Below, in pieces: positions 60,733 to 64,000 of a stretch of 64,000 nucleotides of DNA. Below the pieces are notes generated by a model. That model saw only the letters and a program-made list of their open reading frames with translations, ran no database searches and had not been told where the DNA came from. The DNA is from Blastopirellula sediminis (GTDB taxonomy: Bacteria > Planctomycetota > Planctomycetia > Pirellulales > Pirellulaceae). The DNA lies in assembly GCF_020966755.1 (NCBI RefSeq), contig NZ_JAJKFT010000010.1:1452720-1516719 (forward strand), given 5' to 3'. The translations under genes and the position numbers were made by a program. Each line of letters begins with the position of its first letter. Position 1 is the stretch's first letter.

Positions 60733-62019
60733 ATGAGTCGGCGAGTCGTCATCACCGGTATCGGCATGATTAATCCGATGGGGCACGACGTCGAGACCGT
60801 CTGGTCCGGCCTGAAAGAATCGAAGTCCGGCGTTGCGCGGACGACCGTTTTCGACGCCTCCAACTTCCCGACCAAAATCTCGGCCGAAGTCAAAAACTGG
60901 AGCATCGCCAAGTGCGGCGAAGACGTCGCGCGCTGGGAGAACATCGGCCGTCACACGCAATTTGCCATCGGCGCCGCCAAGCAAGCGGTCTCCGACTCCG
61001 GCGTGATGGAAAGCGTCCTCGATCCGACCCGCATGGGGGTTTATCTCGGTTGCGGCGAAGGGGACCAGGATTTCTTCGCGTTCACCACCATGGTGACCGC
61101 TGCGATGTCGGGGAGCGGCGACTTCGATAAAGCTGAGTTCATTCGTAAGGGGCTGGAATCGCTCAATCCGCGCCGCGAACTGGAACAAGAGCCGAGCATG
61201 CCGAGCGCTCACCTGGCGTCGCTCTTCAACGCGCAAGGTCCCAACGCCAACTGCTTGACCGCTTGCGCCGCCAGCAGCCAGGCGATCGGCGAAGCGACCG
61301 AACTGATCCGCCGCGGCACGGTCGACGTGATGCTCTCCGGCGGCGCTCACAGCATGATTCACCCCTTTGGCGTGACCGGCTTTAACTTGCTGACCGCGCT
61401 CTCGACCAGCAATGACGAGCCGACCAAAGCTTCGCGTCCGTTCGATCGTCTCCGCGACGGGTTCGTCCTGGGCGAAGGCTCTTCGATGGTCGTGCTGGAA
61501 GAATTGGAACACGCCAAGAAACGGGGCGCTCACATCTACGGCGAAGTGCTCGGCTACGGCACCACCGCCGACGCGTTCCGCATCACCGACACGCATCCGG
61601 AAGGACGGGGCGCGATCAGCTGCATGAAGATGGCGATGTCCGACGCTAAGATGAACGTCGAAGACATCGACTACGTCAACGCTCACGGCACCAGCACCGA
61701 AGTCAACGACAAGGTCGAGTCGCTCGCTTGCCGTCAGGTCTTCGGCGACATGGCCGACAAGATTCCGGTCTCCAGCACCAAGAGCATGATGGGGCACTTG
61801 ATCGCCGCTGCCGGCGTGACCGAAGCGATCGTCTGCTTGCTCGCGATTCGCGACAACGTTTTGCCGCCGACCATCAACTACGAAAACCCCGATCCGAACT
61901 GCGACCTGGACTACGTCCCGAACTTCGCACGCGACGCGAAAGTCGACGTCGCGCTGAATAACAGCTTCGGCTTCGGCGGGCAGAACATCACGCTCTGCGT
62001 CGGTCGGTTCAACGGCTAA
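60733..62019 (+). CDS. Beta-ketoacyl-ACP synthase (FabF-like)
   Basis: A 428-residue condensing enzyme from ATG 60733. The catalytic triad is complete: Cys178 in NCLTACAASSQ, His318 in VNAHGTSTE and His355 in SMMGHLIAAAG. PFDRLRDGFVLGEGS and the C-terminal NNSFGFGGQN are also typical of the KAS II group. It extends an acyl chain on the neighbouring ACP by two carbons. Ketoreductase and enoyl reductase genes are absent here, so other enzymes must supply those steps. Confidence 0.93.
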   Translation: MSRRVVITGIGMINPMGHDVETVWSGLKESKSGVARTTVFDASNFPTKISAEVKNWSIAKCGEDVARWENIGRHTQFAIGAAKQAVSDSGVMESVLDPTRMGVYLGCGEGDQDFFAFTTMVTAAMSGSGDFDKAEFIRKGLESLNPRRELEQEPSMPSAHLASLFNAQGPNANCLTACAASSQAIGEATELIRRGTVDVMLSGGAHSMIHPFGVTGFNLLTALSTSNDEPTKASRPFDRLRDGFVLGEGSSMVVLEELEHAKKRGAHIYGEVLGYGTTADAFRITDTHPEGRGAISCMKMAMSDAKMNVEDIDYVNAHGTSTEVNDKVESLACRQVFGDMADKIPVSSTKSMMGHLIAAAGVTEAIVCLLAIRDNVLPPTINYENPDPNCDLDYVPNFARDAKVDVALNNSFGFGGQNITLCVGRFNG

Positions 62020-62031
62020 CGGCCGCCGAAG

Positions 62032-64000
62032 TTAAACTTCAAATCGGGCCACCGCCGCACGCAATTTGTTGGCGATCTTCGACAGCTCGACGCTGGTCGC
62101 ATTGGCCGCATCGGCGTGCGAAACGGTCGTTTCGGCCGCAGTGCTGACGGCGACGATTTCGCTGACGATCTGTTCGCCGGCGACGTTCGTTTCCGAGATG
62201 CCGGACGCCACCGTTTCCAGCGACGACGTGGCGGATCCGACGCTGGTCACGACGTGACGGGTCGTGACGTTCTGCTGTTCGACCGCCGAAGCGATCGACT
62301 GCGACATCGCATCGAGTTCCGAGATCACGCTGGCGACGCGAGCGATCGAGTCGATCGCGGCGCCGCTCGACTTCTGGATGCCGGCGATACGGCGACTGAT
62401 GTCTTCGGTCGCGGCGGCAGTTTGCTTGGATAGTTCTTTCACTTCGCCGGCGACGACGGCGAAGCCTTTGCCCGATTCGCCGGCGCGGGCCGCTTCGATC
62501 GTCGCGTTGAGGGCCAGCAGGTTCGTCTGCTCGGCGATTTCTTGAATCGTATTGATGAACGTGCCGATCTCGCTGGCGGCGTGCCCCAGTTCGTCGATCG
62601 TCGTACGGCTGTCGCCGGTCAGTTGGCTCGCGGTGCGGGCCGAGCCGGAGGTCCGTTCCGCATTCTTGGCGATCTCCGTGATGCAGGACGACATTTCCTG
62701 CATGTTGGTGGAGATGACCGAGAAGTTGCTGGAGATCTCTTCGGTCAGATGATTCATCGAATCGATCTGGGCCGAGATTTCCTCGGTCGCCGCAGTAGCG
62801 CTGGCCGAGCGGGTTCGCGTGTTCTGCGCTTGCTCGGTCAAAAAGCCAGCGGTCGCCGCCATGTCGCTCGAAGCGCCGGTCAACTGTTCCGCCTCTTGGG
62901 ACAGGCTGGTGATGATCTCACGCAGGCTGGTCGTCAGTTGATTGAAGGCGACGGCCAACTGGCCAATTTCGTCTTCGCGACGGATGTTGAGCGTCTCTTT
63001 CAGGTTGCCATTGGCGACTTGAGCGGCCAACGCCGTCATTTGCGACAACGGTTTGGTGATCGAGCGGGTCAGCATCCACGCAATCGCCAAGCCGAGCAGA
63101 ATCGCGATTCCGCCGGCGAGCGTGGCGCGAAACGTGGCGGTCTCGGCTTGCTCGGCCGTTTGCGACGCGAACTGAGCAGCGGTCGTTTCGGCGTTGTAGG
63201 CGATCTGGTCGACCAGCGGTTCGATCTTGTGCACGGCGGCGCGAAGCGTTTGCTCCAACTGGGCCAGATTCTGATCTTCCTGAACAAGGGCATCGAACGA
63301 GCGGAGGTATTCGCCAGTCGACTTACGAATCTGATCGACCGATTCGGGGGCGACCTGCGACGCTTCAAAAGCGGCGACGAATTGCTTGGCCGCTTCATGC
63401 GTTTGCGCCACATATTTCGCGTCTGCGCGCAGCAGGTAGTCTTTTTCGCGGCGACGAATCATCAGCAACTTCGCGGAGACGCCGGAGACGTACTGCTTGC
63501 GCAAGTCTTGCTCCATCTTCGCGGTCGCCTTTTCCAAGGCGCCCGAACCTCCTTTGCCGGCGAGGTCTTGCTCGAGGGCGGCGACCACTTCAGTCAGCAA
63601 AGCCATCTGCGATTTTTTCAGATCAGCTGCATAGCGATCGCTTTGCAGCGATTGCTTAACGTCTTCGATCGCTTTGATCAACGATTTGCGGTTCGCGTTG
63701 TCGGCCCCTTTGCCGTCGGCGGCGAAGCGATGCAGCGCGGCGACTTGCAGATACAACGCGTCGACTTCGTAGTTTTTCGCGAGTTCTTCCAGGTCGTGCA
63801 CGACGTCTCGAAATTGCCCCTGTAGTCCGGAGTTGTGGTCCAGGCCGCGTCGCTTCCAGCTTTCGGTCAGCGCAACAAAGGACTGCTGATATTCTGCGGC
63901 TGCGGCGGCGATTGCCTGGGCGTCGGCCTCGGCGGACTGATCGTGCAAGGAAAGAGCCAACACTTCGAGCGACTTCGCATCGTCGAGCAGCGTCTGGCAG
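62032..64000 (-). CDS. Methyl-accepting chemotaxis protein (partial, N-terminus beyond right edge)
   Basis: At least 655 residues are visible. The frame is open through the right edge (upstream codons read [12 protein letters not shown]), so the GTG at 63963 is not the start. The sensory part is long and helical, with [18 protein letters not shown] reminiscent of HBM-type ligand domains. A membrane helix, HAMP (about 320-375 of the visible part), and the MCP domain follow, with [19 protein letters not shown] and [18 protein letters not shown]. It converges with the ketosynthase gene, stops 12 bp apart. Confidence 0.9.
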   Translation of the reverse strand, partial: CQTLLDDAKSLEVLALSLHDQSAEADAQAIAAAAAEYQQSFVALTESWKRRGLDHNSGLQGQFRDVVHDLEELAKNYEVDALYLQVAALHRFAADGKGADNANRKSLIKAIEDVKQSLQSDRYAADLKKSQMALLTEVVAALEQDLAGKGGSGALEKATAKMEQDLRKQYVSGVSAKLLMIRRREKDYLLRADAKYVAQTHEAAKQFVAAFEASQVAPESVDQIRKSTGEYLRSFDALVQEDQNLAQLEQTLRAAVHKIEPLVDQIAYNAETTAAQFASQTAEQAETATFRATLAGGIAILLGLAIAWMLTRSITKPLSQMTALAAQVANGNLKETLNIRREDEIGQLAVAFNQLTTSLREIITSLSQEAEQLTGASSDMAATAGFLTEQAQNTRTRSASATAATEEISAQIDSMNHLTEEISSNFSVISTNMQEMSSCITEIAKNAERTSGSARTASQLTGDSRTTIDELGHAASEIGTFINTIQEIAEQTNLLALNATIEAARAGESGKGFAVVAGEVKELSKQTAAATEDISRRIAGIQKSSGAAIDSIARVASVISELDAMSQSIASAVEQQNVTTRHVVTSVGSATSSLETVASGISETNVAGEQIVSEIVAVSTAAETTVSHADAANATSVELSKIANKLRAAVARFEV

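Noticed and set aside
1-64000. CRISPR array, phage, insertion sequence or other mobile element
   Set aside because: No regularly spaced direct repeats, transposase, integrase or phage structural motifs were seen. The inverted repeats found are intergenic and lack a transposase gene.

Overview
The window looks like a chromosomal segment of a planctomycete, most likely a Pirellulaceae member of the Blastopirellula/Bremerella/Rhodopirellula type. This is inferred from gene content, not from a marker gene. Typical signs are a DUF1559 pseudopilin-like protein next to a small carbohydrate-binding-like lipoprotein, DUF1080 proteins, an ECF sigma factor paired with a membrane Ser/Thr kinase, a giant exported protein with an ESLESRQLMAAD N-terminal motif, a YHYH protein, and small membrane proteins beginning ENPF/YASP. 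Shine-Dalgarno sequences are often weak and GTG/TTG starts are common. No phage, insertion sequence, CRISPR array or rRNA was seen. One tRNA (Val, GAC) is present.

Layout. 1-7.8 kb: edge zinc-ribbon gene, S41 protease, MMPL/RND exporter, a repeat-rich spacer, an SseB-like and a YHYH protein. 8-17.8 kb: lipoprotein and DUF1559 pair, glutamine synthetase (glnA), NIT-domain chemoreceptor, GH99-like hydrolase, an unusual SWIM-ligase-WGR protein, a DUF2721 protein, a GroES-like protein. 18-24.3 kb: tRNA-Val, a 1093-residue exported protein ending in a DJ-1/PfpI domain, a kinase and its ECF sigma factor. 24.4-34.4 kb: a ten-gene respiratory cluster read on the minus strand (coxB-coxA-coxC-membrane protein-dihaem c-Rieske-cytochrome b/c-CtaG/polyferredoxin-FixH/YtkA-like-VOC). 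34.6-43.9 kb: 2H-like protein, pentapeptide-repeat membrane protein, ABC-F ATPase, a toxin-antitoxin pair whose toxin has an in-frame stop, a flagellin-like protein beside an HD/PAS/GGDEF protein, and an FAH-family hydrolase. 44-53 kb: GWFG-repeat membrane protein, asparaginase-family hydrolase, DUF2207 protein, glycosyltransferase, VWA lipoprotein, DUF1080 protein. 53.1-56.1 kb: five tandem, translationally coupled paralogues of a two-CxxC, two-TM family. 56.2-64 kb: alpha/beta hydrolase, PTS enzyme I, a dehydratase-ACP-dehydratase-ketosynthase cluster, and a second chemoreceptor leaving the right edge.

How the genes work together. The respiratory cluster encodes a quinol:cytochrome c reductase and an aa3-type oxidase with four c-type haem motifs spread over three subunits. 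The order coxIII, dihaem c, Rieske, cytochrome b resembles the actinobacterial ctaE-qcrCAB block, which suggests a reductase-oxidase supercomplex. The two FabZ-like dehydratases, long ACP and FabF-like synthase probably make or modify a special acyl chain. The most novel items are the five-paralogue zinc-ribbon membrane cluster, the exported DJ-1/PfpI repeat protein, the SWIM-DNA ligase-WGR fusion and the CtaG-polyferredoxin fusion.
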